NCBI GenBank assembly: GCA_021229015.1
Contig: CM037787.1
Location: forward strand, 32,009,208 to 32,073,207
DNA: 64,000 bases
Reading direction: 5' to 3'
Source of the DNA: Solen grandis
Lineage: Eukaryota; Mollusca; Bivalvia; Adapedonta; Solenidae
The position numbers and the translations under genes are program-made. The notes below the pieces were generated by a model. It was not told the origin of the DNA, made no database searches, and was given only the letters and a program-made list of their open reading frames with translations. This document shows, piece after piece, positions 8,571 to 19,900 of this stretch (within the stretch, counting starts at the first letter, position 1; each line of letters begins with the position of its first letter).

Positions 8571-9456
8571 AGACCGGTGGGGACTTCATAACTTCAAACT
8601 TCACAGTTCAGACTTCTTACTTCAAACTTCATAGATAAACGTTAAATATCTTTGAAGTATGAAGTGTGAAATTCAGACTTCACACTTCACACATATTTGC
8701 TATGAAGTGTGAAGTCTGAAGTGTGAAGTTTGAAGTGTGAAGTATGAAGTGTGAAGTTTGAAGTGAGAAGTGTGAAGTTTGAAGTGTGAAGTGTGAAATC
8801 TGAAACGTGAAGTTTGAATTACGTCATCGTTATATTTTGGGGAAAAAACCAATAAACATTAAGCTTTTGCAAGCATTTCCTTTCTCTAGTAGTAAATTTG
8901 GATGATGATGGGTTGTATATTTAAGTTTACCTTAAAGCATACAATTAACTATTTAAATAATAATTATTTACCAATAATGTTTCCCTAATGAAAACAAAAT
9001 TTAGGAAACATAAATATGAGACAACAAATAGGATAAAATGCATATGCAACTTATTTTCACCCTATAAAGACTCTATGAAATGGTCATTTAATCCATTCCT
9101 ATTTAATGATAATATCCTTGTTGTTATAACTATTGATGAGCACAAAAAATCCTGATCAACCAGCAATCTCATAACTAATAATATGGGTATCAGAGTTACA
9201 TGTACTGTATGTACCAACAGTTTAAGTTATATGTCCACGCTATAACAAAAACGCGCGAAAATATACGTCATCAAATCACATGACTTTTATTCAATCTTCA
9301 TACTTCACACTTCATACTTCACACTTCACACTTCAGACTTCATACTTCATACTTCACACTTCACACTTCATACTTCAGACTTCACACTTCAGACTTCATA
9401 CTTCAGACTACATATTTCACACTTGGAAGTTTGAAATGTGAAGTCCCCACCGGTCT
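8571..9456. mobile_element. Foldback-like element with 18-bp perfect TIRs and 7-bp subterminal repeats
   Basis: AGACCGGTGGGGACTTCA at 8571-8588 is the exact reverse complement of 9439-9456. Inside both ends lie long runs of ~7-bp units (GAAGTGT, GAAGTTT, GAAGTCT and their complements). On the left side the runs occur in both orientations (about 8581-8640 and 8655-8817) and on the right mainly as CTTCACA-type units (about 9295-9425). The ~470-bp centre is AT-rich with no ORF. No clear target duplication was found. The structure could fold into a very long hairpin. Confidence 0.7.
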
Positions 9457-9794
9457 TTCGTACATTATTCCCAACACTGCAATTGCGGTGAGAAAGAGCA
9501 ACAACCGTCGCGATAAAGTACATTAAAACGACGTTAATTTACATTTAAATCGTATTTATAGATTTATTAACTTAAAGTACCGTACGATATTAAAGTGAAC
9601 AGATATATCCCTTTGTATCGTATGCTAATATATCCATCCACGTGAGTAATTCTCATCTGTATAACATTCATTGAGACTTTGACGAACGTAGTGTAACATA
9701 AAACACTAAAACCACAAAGCTGTCATTAAAGTGCTAAAGAGCGTGTTTACATGTGTTATTAAATCTTTCTTGTCTTGTTAGATGGTCCATATGC

Positions 9795-11414
9795 ATGTAG
9801 AGGTGACTCGTTAAATAAATGGATATCATGTTGAGGGGATTCGTCAAATACAGGGCTAACATTTAGAGGTGACTCTTTGAATACAGGGCTAATATGTAGA
9901 GGTTATTCGTCAAATACAGGGCTATCATGTAGAGGTTTCTCAATAAATACAGGATTATCATGTAGAGGTGGTATACAGCTTTTATATAGTGGTGATATGT
10001 AAAAGGGAACATGTAGAGGTGACTCGTCAAATACGGCTAACATGTAAGGTGATGATATCAGGGAAAATATAGAAGGCCAAAATGGTTTGTTAAATACAGG
10101 GCTAACATGTAGAGGTGACTCGTCAAATACATGGCTAACATGTAAAGGTGAATCGTTATATACAGGGCTAAAATATAGAAGTGACTCAATAAATTCAGGA
10201 TTATCATGTAGAGGTGACTCGTCAAATACAAGTTTATCATGCAGAGGTGGCTCGTTAAATACAGAGCTAACATGTAGAGGTGACTCGTCAAATACAGGGC
10301 TAACATGTAGAGGTTACTCTTTAAATATAGGGCTAACGTGTAGATGTGTCTCATTAAATACCGGACTAACAGGTAGAGGAGGTGACTCGTCATATACAGC
10401 TTTAATATGGTGATATGTAAAATACAAGGCTAACAGGTAGAGGAGACTCGTTAAAAACAGGGTAAACATGTAGATGCCACTCTTTTAATACAGGGCTAAT
10501 ATATAGGGGTGACGTTAAGTAAGAGAGAAAAAAATTTGGGCTAAAAGGGGGTTAAATACAGGAAAAGGGTCAAATACAGGGCTAAATTGTAGAGGATAAT
10601 CGCCAAATACAAGGCCAACATGTAGAGGTGACTCTTTAAATACAGGCCTAACATGTAAAGGTGACTCGTCAAATACAGGAATAACATGTAGATGTGACTC
10701 GTCAAATACAGGGCTAACGGGTAGAGGTGACAAGTCAAATACAGGGCTAACATGTAGAGGTTACTCTTTAAATATAGGGCTAAAAAATGTAGAGGTGACT
10801 CAACAAATACAGGGTTATCATGTAGTGGTGAATCGTTAAATACAGCCTAAAATGTAGAGGTGATTCGTCAAATACAGGGTTAAATTGTTGAGGGTATTGT
10901 CAAATACAAGGCTAACATGTAGAGGTGACTCGTAAAATACAGGCCTAACATGTAGATGTGACTCGTAAAATACAGATATAACATGTAGAGATGACTCGTC
11001 AAATACTTGGGATGTAGAACTTCAAATACAATGCTAAAATGTAGAGATGAATCGTCAAATACAAGGCTAACAGGTAGAGGGGACTAGTCAAATACAGGAA
11101 TAACATGTAGAGGTAACTCTTTAACTACAGGGCTAGCATGTAGAGGTGACTCATTAAATACAGGAATAACATGTAAAGGTGACTCTTTAACTACAGGGCT
11201 AAAATGAAGAGGTGACTCGTCAAATACAGTGCTAGCATGTAGAGGTGACTCATTAGTTGCAGGGTGAACATGTAGAGGTGACACGTTAAATACAGGGCTA
11301 AAAGGTAGAGGTGAATCGTCAAATACAAGGCTAAAAGTTAGAGGAGACTCGTAGAATACAGGGCTAACATATAAAGATGACTCGTCAAATACAAGACTAA
11401 CATGTAGATGTGAC
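9795..11414. repeat. 33-bp minisatellite, roughly 45-50 copies
   Basis: The unit combines ATGTAGAGGTGACTCGTC and AAATACAGGGCTAAC, with many variant and a few indel-bearing copies. Because 33 is divisible by 3, several frames stay open on both strands (for example 10087-10413 plus and 10058-10393 minus); these are repeat shadows, not genes. The array ends where the next element starts. Confidence 0.95.
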
Positions 11415-11416
11415 TA

Positions 11417-12385
11417 CAGTTAAACCTTGTAGTACAGACGCTTTGATCCTTAGGTAAATTTCCGGATTAATAAATTTCCCGTATTAATGAATGAACTTTT
11501 TATCTCTCTTTTTTTCCTTTCTTTCTTTCATATACTTTCTCATTGTACTCTTTGTGTGTATGTATGTTTATTACATTTGTTTTGTATCCATTAATAATAA
11601 GTAATTTAAAATAATATGCTTAGGCCTTTATATGATTATGCATTTAAATTGATGTTTACAGATGATGCATCTGTTTGAATTAATTGTAATCCATCCTTGA
11701 CATCAGCATTATGCCATACTTTAGGAGAAGAAAAGGACACATTAAGTATGCGACAGCATAATTGTGACCCATTCTTGTCCTGCATTCGTGAGCAAAATGA
11801 AATAGATTTATTTTGTTAGCTAAAACAGTCAACAACAAATAAATAATAAATTTAGGCATTGAAAAACAGAACATGAACAAAAAACGATCTAAAGGACGGT
11901 TGGCTTTTATGTCTCTTTAAAAAGCATACGTCTGCAGTTGTGAATAAATTTTACCTTCTTCACTCGCTAATAAGTACTTAATATGTAGATTGCGGCTATA
12001 CCAGTCCTTTATTGCCCCCTCTTCTCCCGACTGATTAGTGAGAATCGCTCGTAGTTGTTATGTGTAAACAATTTGCAGGTGACACTTCCATGGCAGTCAC
12101 GCGCTCAGAGTTGTCCGAATAATGTCTGAAGATAGCAGGAGAGAAATCTAGTCTGAACTGGTACCCGGATTATCGAGTCATTTTGTACAGCAAAAGGAAG
12201 ATTTTTTCCCAAAATTGATGTCCGGATCCGGAACGCGAATTTCCTTAATATCGAAGCCGCTTTACAGAGGTTACCGCTAAATGATGTTTAAATATTTATC
12301 AAAATGCTAGATTGGTTATATTTAAATTGACTGCTAAATACATGCTGGTCGTTTAATAGAGGTGGCCTCTATTACAGGTTAATTG
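11417..12385. mobile_element. Possible TA-flanked (Tc1/mariner- or pogo-like) non-autonomous element
   Basis: The left end reads TA then CAGTTAAACCTTGTAGTA. The right end, read on the minus strand, gives TA then CAATTAACCTGTAATAG. Further inward both ends carry a GGAAATT/GGTAAATT and TCCGGAT segment in inverted order. TA duplication and CAGT-type ends fit Tc1/mariner relatives. The match is imperfect and no transposase is present. Confidence 0.35.
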
Positions 12386-13318
12386 TATATGCAGCGTCCT
12401 ACTGTTTGCATGTCTTTGCCATTTCTGTAAACCCTATATCAGATTATACTGATACTCGCGATCTTAACAAGTAATGTGTATAACAACCTACAACAGATGT
12501 ATACGCACATCTTTTGTCGAAATCAGCCGTTTAACTTCTACCCTACATTGCCGTGTTTTGATGCCTTGGCAAACAAAGCGAACCAACATCAGACCCCTCA
12601 AGGAGCTGGGTTTCCTCTGCTTTCTCAAATAGTATTGGAGCCCAGATTCTATAGAATCTGTATTCCATTGAGTCATATACATTTTCTGATACTGCAAATA
12701 AATACTCAACAAGTCATACATTTCTACATGATTATTTATGAGGCAAAGTGTTAAAATTATAAAAAGACTGAAAGTTTTATTACAAAATATCACGTATTTT
12801 AATATTTACACGTACGCAACAACTTCATCATTAGTTAATTAATTTATTAATTTTATCTTCTTTCCATTTATTATCTTGTTCATTATGGTATTTACAATAT
12901 GCGGTTTGTTTAAAATTGAAAATGAAACGCGAGGTATAATGTGTCTGCGTGTGTAGGAACAAAAAATATCTAAAATAGCAACATACACACGATAATATCA
13001 ATATCTACACCTTCGTTGTGATTTATAATAGAACTACGTTAAACGCCGGGAACTAAGCAGACGTATTCAAATTGAATTACTGGCCTTCCAAAAGCAACTC
13101 TATAGAAAGAGGTAGTCAATGGTTGACCTGGTGTACACAAATAGTAATAATGTCATGGTTTTGCTTATGGCTCTGTTTTGTGGGGAGCTTATAAAAAAAA
13201 GGCGGGGCGTAAGGTAGTGAAACCCTAATACATGAATTTTGAAATTCTGGTTTCTTCTTATTTTATACCTAAAGAAAAATTTGGTGCGATATAAAGAATT
13301 CTAACTACATATTCTTAA
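12386..13318. other. No gene or repeat recognised
   Basis: AT-rich sequence. Overlapping open frames on both strands at 12476-12793 have no recognisable domain, no splice or promoter context, and I do not call them. Confidence 0.4.
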
Positions 13319-13900
13319 CAAGAGGGCCATGATGGCCCTGAATCGCTCACCTGATTATAAATGAGCAACATATGTTGGATTTTTCATATTGACCTACTTT
13401 TTGACATCACATGACCCACTTTCGAACTTGACCAAGATTTATGGAAACAGACATTCCGACCAACTTTCATGAAGATTGGGCCAAAAATGTGGCCTCTAGA
13501 GTGTTAACAAGGTTTTTCTTAAGATTTGACCTCATGACCTACTTTCTGACCCCACATGACCCAATTTCGAACCTGTCCAAGATTTTATAAAAAACAAACA
13601 TTCTGAGCAAGTTTCGTGAAGATTGGACCAAAAATGTGGCCTCTAGAGTGTTAACAAGGTTTTTCTAAGATTTGACCTCATGACCTACTTTTTGACACCA
13701 CATGATCCAAATTCGAACTTGTCCAAGATTTTATAAAAAACAAACATTCTGAGCAAGTTTCGTGAAGATTGGGCCAAAAATATGGCCTCTAGAGTGTTAA
13801 CAAGGTTTTTCTAAGATTTGACCTCATGACCTTCTTTTGACCCCACATGACCCAAATTCGAACTTGCCCAAGATTTTATGGAGAGAAACATTCTGACAAA
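13319..13900. mobile_element. GAGGGCC-family element, truncated at the scaffold gap
   Basis: It starts CAAGAGGGCCATGATGGCCC, a palindromic terminus, followed by AATCGCTCACCTGAT. Then come about four tandem ~143-bp units containing GACCCCACATGACCC, TTCGAACTTGTCCAAGAT and GTGGCCTCTAGAGTGTTAAC. The right half is lost in the N run. Complete relatives are at 18277-19361 and 39446-40480. Confidence 0.8.
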
Positions 13901-14000
13901 NNNNNNNNNNNNNNNNNNNNNNNNNNNNNNNNNNNNNNNNNNNNNNNNNNNNNNNNNNNNNNNNNNNNNNNNNNNNNNNNNNNNNNNNNNNNNNNNNNNN
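13901..14000. other. Assembly gap of exactly 100 N
   Basis: Exactly 100 unknown bases, the usual placeholder for a scaffold join of unknown size. Order and orientation of the two sides are therefore not proven by this sequence. Confidence 0.99.
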
Positions 14001-14001
14001 T

Positions 14002-14094
14002 ATATATGCGAACTACCTTAAATCCATGGAGAGGGCAATGAAAGATAACAAAGACCTAGATGTGCACGTGGTTTACTTCGAAGACTTGATAAAG
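14002..14094 (+). CDS. Cytosolic sulfotransferase, internal exon (5' end lost in gap)
   Basis: Reading from 14002, 31 codons give YANYLKSMERAMKDNKDLD and then VHVVYFEDLIK, ending at a donor AAAG|GTATCT (phase 0). A VxxVxYEDL-type segment after a Trp/Tyr-rich stretch is where SULT enzymes follow the 3'-phosphate-binding region, so this would be the exon after the one at 4783-5100. It lies on the opposite strand and directly against the scaffold gap. It could belong to a second, inverted sulfotransferase gene or reflect a misjoined scaffold. The acceptor is not visible. No further C-terminal exon was recognised to the right. Confidence 0.65.
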
Positions 14095-14633
14095 GTATCT
14101 CTACAATCCTATATTTGATCTATGTTTAGACTATCATAGTACATTGTAATGCTGTTTTACGAACTTGACGTAGGGTTTGCAAGATAACCTATGGAAGATA
14201 TAGATTTAGAGCACCAAAGGAACTACGGGATTTGTGGCCGTAACAATCAATAAACAGCACCAAACTACATGGTGAATTAAAAAAGGTAATATATACTGTT
14301 TCAAACAGTGAATATTACCATTTTGTGTTTTTACCTATTCTGTAAAATGTTTTTTCATAAGACAATGTTGTCATATTTTACGACATTTAAATTGAATTCT
14401 ACTTTAAGTAATACATGAAAGAAATGTCGATTACACTCTTTTTTGTGCTCCTTTACTGGATTTTTTTGTAGACCGAATATCGATTTATAAGTGTCTTGTC
14501 TCTGTTTAAACTAATCCACCACCAGGGATGGCCAGTCCGTGTCATCTGGATGTTCTGTTTGCTGTAATTATCATATATATCTCAGTAGACATTATAGTAG
14601 ACATTTGCGACCTAAAATAAACATAGATATTAA
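14095..14633. other. Putative sulfotransferase intron sequence with one hairpin
   Basis: AT-rich, no repeat copy recognised. At 14285-14319 GGTAATAT...ACTGTTT and AAACAGT...ATATTACC form an imperfect inverted repeat with a one-base loop. Confidence 0.4.
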
Positions 14634-17130
14634 ACTAGAAGTCGTTTGTTTAAGATACAAACGAAGCGGCTTTCCGTTTGCTTATTTCAAAGGTATTAAA
14701 TATATAAGTTAATACAAAAAAATGGAATAATGATGCATAATAATGTATGATTTAATACGTAAGTCATCATTATCTTAAATATATACTTACGATTATAAAA
14801 AAAAAAAAAAAAAAAATTTTAAGATAATAAATCCTCAAGAATTGTTTTCTTACGTTATTCAATCGATTTTAATTTTTTTATTCTTTATTTAATATCCTTT
14901 TCTTTGTAAGCATATGACTTAACATGTATTCATTGCAATTTGATCCACAATTGAAATTGTAAAAAAGAAAAAAAAGTACTTTAAAATCTATTACTTTCAA
15001 CCTTTAAATTGATTGAGTTTTACATTTGCAAAATTAGATGGAAACAAAGGCAGAGGTGTACGCAAAATAATGAAAATATTTTCTTATTTCTATGTCATTA
15101 ACGTTATAAAAGTCTTGAAACTTTCAACTATTCATTTGCTTTGTATATTTGCTTATTTTTACAGATTTAGAAAAAGAAACCGTTAAACATTTAGAAAACA
15201 TAAAAAATCGATAGGAAGATATACATGTATTTGTCATTTTCTTCAGGTTTTCAGAAAGCCGTGATAGCAAATGCAATAAGATATCCGTAAAGGTTTTCTG
15301 GCTCTAGTATAATTATACTAATTCATCGTAAATGCGACTCATTTACTCAAAAACGTATCACAATTCACTATTCAACGCAGGCATTCATTCCTGCAAAAGA
15401 ACAATCGGATCTTGCTCAACCAACCCAATGACTACTTACATTTCTTTCTGCAAATTAATAGATTTCCATGAATTAGCCCTTTTACGAAAAACATGAATAA
15501 GTCATGTTTGCTAACGTAATCACTTGAAATTTACTGGACTTTTTGCGCATGTTAAGGTACGGCATTATTACTTATTTAAATTTAATATATACAATCTTTT
15601 GATCTTTTCAATATATTTTGCTTACACATCAATAATGTCATAAACAAGTTACACAACATAAATTCTTTTAGGTATGCTTAAGACTGGCATCAATACTCAT
15701 GACGCTGGAGCGCGAATATGTATTGAAATGAATTATTTTTATATTTTATCGACATAAAAATCAAGTGACTAAAGAAAAATGTCTTTTTTGCAAGGACATG
15801 TTCAGCTAACGTTCTATTAATCAAGAAAAAAAAAAGTATCTTCGAGAATGCGAACAGGTTTGTTTTCACATTTTCAAGAGCATTCATCAAACATGAATAA
15901 CTGCCATGTTTGATGACGTAATCACTTGAAAATTTCAAGACCTTATGAACGTACTAAGTTTCGACATTTTTGTAAAGTTTAAGTTCATTGGTCTAATTGG
16001 CGATTTTATATGATTTTTCAAAATAATTCTTGCTTAAGTATGCATGACGTCATAATCACGTGACAAAACAAACATTTATTGCAGTATGCATCACTTCAAT
16101 TTTAACTCTATCAATTCTGAAGATATAATTAAGATTGACTTTAAATTCATGATACCAGAGCGAAAGAAATCTTTAAAAAGAATATTTTTTGTCTTTTTGA
16201 TGACGTCATATCCACGTGACTAAAGAGAAAATCATTCAGAAAATAGATGTTAACTTCTATGCCGATATGCTGTCCAATTTTCATGCTTGTAACGCATCAG
16301 GGGGCTTTGTTACATTTAATTTAATTTTTGATCAAAGTTCGAAACTCGGTATTGCCATGAAATCTTAATCTTTTCGAATTTGGCAATTTGAATGCCAAGG
16401 TGGACATCTACATCCTAAAATACATCTTTTGTAAAAAAATCAAGATAATCGGACCAATACTGAAGGCTCTAGAGCGCGAACAAATTTTTGAAGCTGACGT
16501 CAAATCTGACGTCATATGACGCCAATGAAAATTGAAAATGATTGAATGTATAAAAAGATACTTTTTTATCGCTGCATTTTCAATTTCATTAAAATTGACT
16601 CAAAATGTATGATGCCAGAGCGAGAGAAATCTTTGAAAAAATAGGATTTTGTCAATTAAATGACGTCATAACCACGTGACTTAAAAGGAAATCTTTCGGA
16701 GAAAATAAAGTAGACCTCTGGGCCAATAAGCTGTCCAATTTTCATGCTTCTATCTCATCAGTAGCCTTTGTAACATTAAATAATAGTTTTAGGACCAAAG
16801 TTCGAAACTCGGTATTGCCATAAATTCTTATTTTTTTCGAATTTATAAATTTGAAAGATAAGGTGCACATCTACATCATAACATACGTTTTCTGTGAAAA
16901 TATCAAGATAAAATGTCAAAAAATAAAGGCTCTAGAGCGCGAACAAACTTTTGAAGCTGACGTCAGATCTGACGTCAATTGACGTCATTGAAAATTAAAA
17001 ATTATTGAATTTGAAAATTTATACGTTTTGGTCGAAGGAAATTAATTTTCATGTTGCTTAGACACTGACAACTTACCGAAATTAACTCTTAGATTTGGTT
17101 GGAAAAAAAGGAATAATAATAATAATAATA
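14634..17130 (-). mobile_element. Helitron-like satellite-bearing unit 1 (oldest, diverged)
   Basis: It opens with ACTAGAAG, a perfect hairpin TCGTTTGT/ACAAACGA, then GGCTTTCCG. Diverged monomers are visible from about 15400, with words such as TGACGTCATATCCACGTGAC and AGCGCGAACAAA. It ends in a GGAAAAAAAGGAATAATAAT tail at 17101-17130, where the next ACTAGA begins. A poly(A) run is at about 14797-14815. On the minus strand, hairpin then CTAG then T is the form of a Helitron 3' end; this reading applies to all 14 units. Confidence 0.45.
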
Positions 17131-18059
17131 ACTAGATTTCGTTTGCACGGCAAACGATAGGACTTTCTGCAAACCGCTTAAAACTCAATCAAACTGAAAA
17201 TTATTAATACGGAATACGCAGAAAATATTAGGTATCTAGAGTGTAACCTATACATTCTTTGAAAATTTACAAAAAATTCATCAATTTATAATGTTTCAGA
17301 TCGCTTACAAACTTTTTGATCCAACGTCTATTCTGAAGTCATATGGTTGTGAATATAATTGCATATGAAAATTCAGCATATTTAATATATATGCCCTAAA
17401 TTTTTTGTAGTTCTGGACCATTGGGATCACACTGAATTTTCTTGCACCAGAAATAAAAAACAAATAATAACCCCATGATGTCAAATGACGTCCGGCCTAT
17501 GAAAATCTGAAGAAAACCTTTAAAATTACAATATGTGTGAATTTCAGCTTTTTATCTCATATGGAGTACTCATTCTGATTAAAGTCATCTCCTATATAAA
17601 CGCTACATAAGACTGTAGGAAGATCGTGTACTTTAGTCAGATTGTACTAAATTTAATTTCGAGGTCACATTTTTTTTAAACTTGGTTTCACCACAGAACC
17701 TCGGTCCTTTCAATATTTTGGAAACGAAAGTAAGGATGCACAACAAAATCCTAACTTATACCTTCTGTGAATTTACTAGAAAATCCATTCAAAAATAAAT
17801 TCTACAGAGCGCATACAAACGTTTTAACTGACGTCAAATCTAGCGTCTATGATGTCATATGATATACTAGTTGTCTTTAACTACAGAATATACCCAGTCG
17901 GCAGAAGTTATCAGGCCAATATAGCACTGATATCGGCACCTATGTCTGCACTGTGGATGATTAATACCTCCACAAAATGCTTTGATACAGGAGAAGCCAG
18001 ACTCCAGGCAGAGCATAGATAAGCACTTGTATACATAGTAGATTATATATGATAGCAAT

Positions 18060-18276
18060 CAATAAGTAAATAAAGTCATTTTTTAAAGTGGATAGAGAAT
18101 CAGTTATGGTTATTTGGCACAGCAGTATAAAAGTGTAGTCACAGTTCTTAGACATTGCACTTCTTTTAGTCGCCATCTGTTTACATTTTATGTTTCAAGT
18201 AAATACCATGTATAATATTCAAGTTAATGTTGAGACAAGAAAAAAAAAAGCTATTTAACAAAGGGAGATAATTAAA
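18060..18276. repeat. GGGAGATAA-type bivalve repeat, copy 1
   Basis: Segments CACAGTTCTTAGACATTGCA, TTTCAAGTAAATACCATGTA and AACAAAGGGAGATAATTAAA recur in the same order at about 19375-19515. The GAGGGCC-family element lies between the two copies. Confidence 0.6.
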
Positions 18277-19361
18277 CAAGAGGGCCATGATGGCTCTGAA
18301 TCGCTCACCTGATTATAAATGAACAACATATGTTGGATTTTTCATATTGACCTACTTTTTGACCCCACATGACCCACTTTTGAATTTGTCCAAGATTTTA
18401 TGGAAACAGACATTCTGACTAAGTTTCATGAAGATATGGCCAAAAATGTGGCATATGGAGTGTAAACAAGGTTTTTATAAGATTTGAACTCATGACCTAC
18501 TTTTTGACCCCGCATGGCCAAAATTCGAACTTGTCCAAGATTTTATGGAAAGAAACATTCTGACCAAGTTTCATAAAGATTGGGCCAAAAATGTGGCCTC
18601 TAGAGTGTTAACAAGGTTTTTCTAAGATTTGACCTCATGACCTACTTTTTGACCCCACATGACCCAAATTCAAACTTGTCAAAGATTTTATGGAAACAAA
18701 CATTCTGACCAAGTTTCATGAAGATTGGGCCAAAAATGTGGCCTCTAGAGTGTTAACAAGGTTTTTCTAAGATTTGAACTCATGACCTACTTTTTGACCC
18801 CACATGGCCAAAATTCAAACTTGTCCAAGATTTTATGGAAGTTTCATGAAGATTGGGCCAAAAATATGGCCTCTTAGAGTGTTAACAAGGTTTTTATAAG
18901 ACTTGACCTCGTGACCTACTTTTTGACCCCACATGACCCAATTTCGAACTTGTCCAAGATTTTATGGAGAGAAAAATTCTGACCAAGTTTCCTGAGGATT
19001 TGGCCAAAAATGTGGCCTCTAGAGTGTTAACAAGGTTTTTATAAGTTTCGAACTTGTCCAAGATTTTATGGAGAGAAACATTCTGACCAAGTTTCCTGAG
19101 GATTGGGCAAAAATGTGGCCTCTAGAGTGTAAAAAAGGTTTTTCTAAGATTTGACCTCGTGACCTCTTTTTGACCCCCATGACCCAATTTCGAACTTGTC
19201 CAAGATTTTATTGAGACAAACATTCTGACCAAGTTTCATGAAGATTGGCCTAAAAATATGGCCTCTAGATTGTTAACAAGCCAAATTGTTGACGACGCAC
19301 GACGGACGAAGGACCATCACAAAAGCTCACCCTTGAGCCCGTTGTGCTCAGGTGAGCTTAA
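18277..19361. mobile_element. GAGGGCC-family element, full length
   Basis: The left end is CAAGAGGGCCATGATGGC with CGCTCACCTGA inside it. The right end is AAAGCTCACCCTTGAGCCC with a loop and GCTCAGGTGAGCTTA, so CTCACCTGA is present as a subterminal inverted repeat. The interior holds about seven ~145-bp units (some shortened) with GACCTACTTTTTGACCCC and GTGGCCTCTAGAGTGTTAAC. An ACGACGCACGACGGACGAAG stretch precedes the right hairpin. There is no coding capacity. Confidence 0.8.
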
Positions 19362-19900
19362 AATGGGACCAGGTAGAGTTACAGTACTTGGACACTGCAG
19401 TTTTCCTAGTTGCCATCAGATTCTGGTTACATTTTAAATTTCAAGTCAATACATTGTATAATATTTGAGCAATGTTCCGGACAAGAAAAACAAAATTAAC
19501 CAAAGGGAGATAATGCAAAAATGAAACCAGGGCAATAATTGAAACAACTCAAGTGAAATTTATGACATGCACCTATCCACCTGATTATCAATTCACACAC
19601 AACATTTGAACCGAGTTTGTTAAGAAATGTAGTTTGCATCACAAGATATTTAAAGTCAAATCAGGGGCAATAACTCCGTAATCCTCGTGGGAACGAAGTG
19701 AATTTTGCGTCTTGTGCATCTACTGCTAATGAAGAACATTTTTTGCAAAGTATTAGATGAATCAGACTGAAATTGAAAGAGGAATTCACTGGACAAGACA
19801 TTTCAAGTTGATTCAGGGGCAATAACATCGTAATCCTTGTGGGAATGAAGTGAAATTTGCATCTTGCACATTTAGTTCTTCTGTCAGGGGTCAAGATAAG
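19362..19900. repeat. GGGAGATAA-type repeat, copy 2, with an internal ~145-bp duplication
   Basis: It begins with sequence matching 18110-18276. A segment starting TCAGGGGCAATAAC and continuing through GTAATCCTxGTGGGAAxGAA occurs at about 19660 and 19804. Confidence 0.6.

Noticed and set aside
10058..11284. Several ORFs on both strands
   Set aside because: They are frames through the 33-bp minisatellite and exist only because the unit length is a multiple of three.
9795..11414. CRISPR-like appearance of regularly spaced repeats
   Set aside because: The whole unit repeats with no unique spacers, and the context is eukaryotic; it is a minisatellite.
12476..12793. 92- and 101-codon ORFs on opposite strands
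   Set aside because: They occupy the same DNA, show no family resemblance or coding composition, and have no visible gene context.
13319..13350. Helitron 3' end for the GAGGGCC-family element
   Set aside because: Its hairpins are at the extreme ends, and CTRR followed by T is not consistent among copies (CTTA, CTAA then A or AAAGG).
13847..14041. 64-codon ORF crossing the N run
   Set aside because: It is an artefact of reading through unknown bases; the real coding frame right of the gap is the sulfotransferase exon from 14002.
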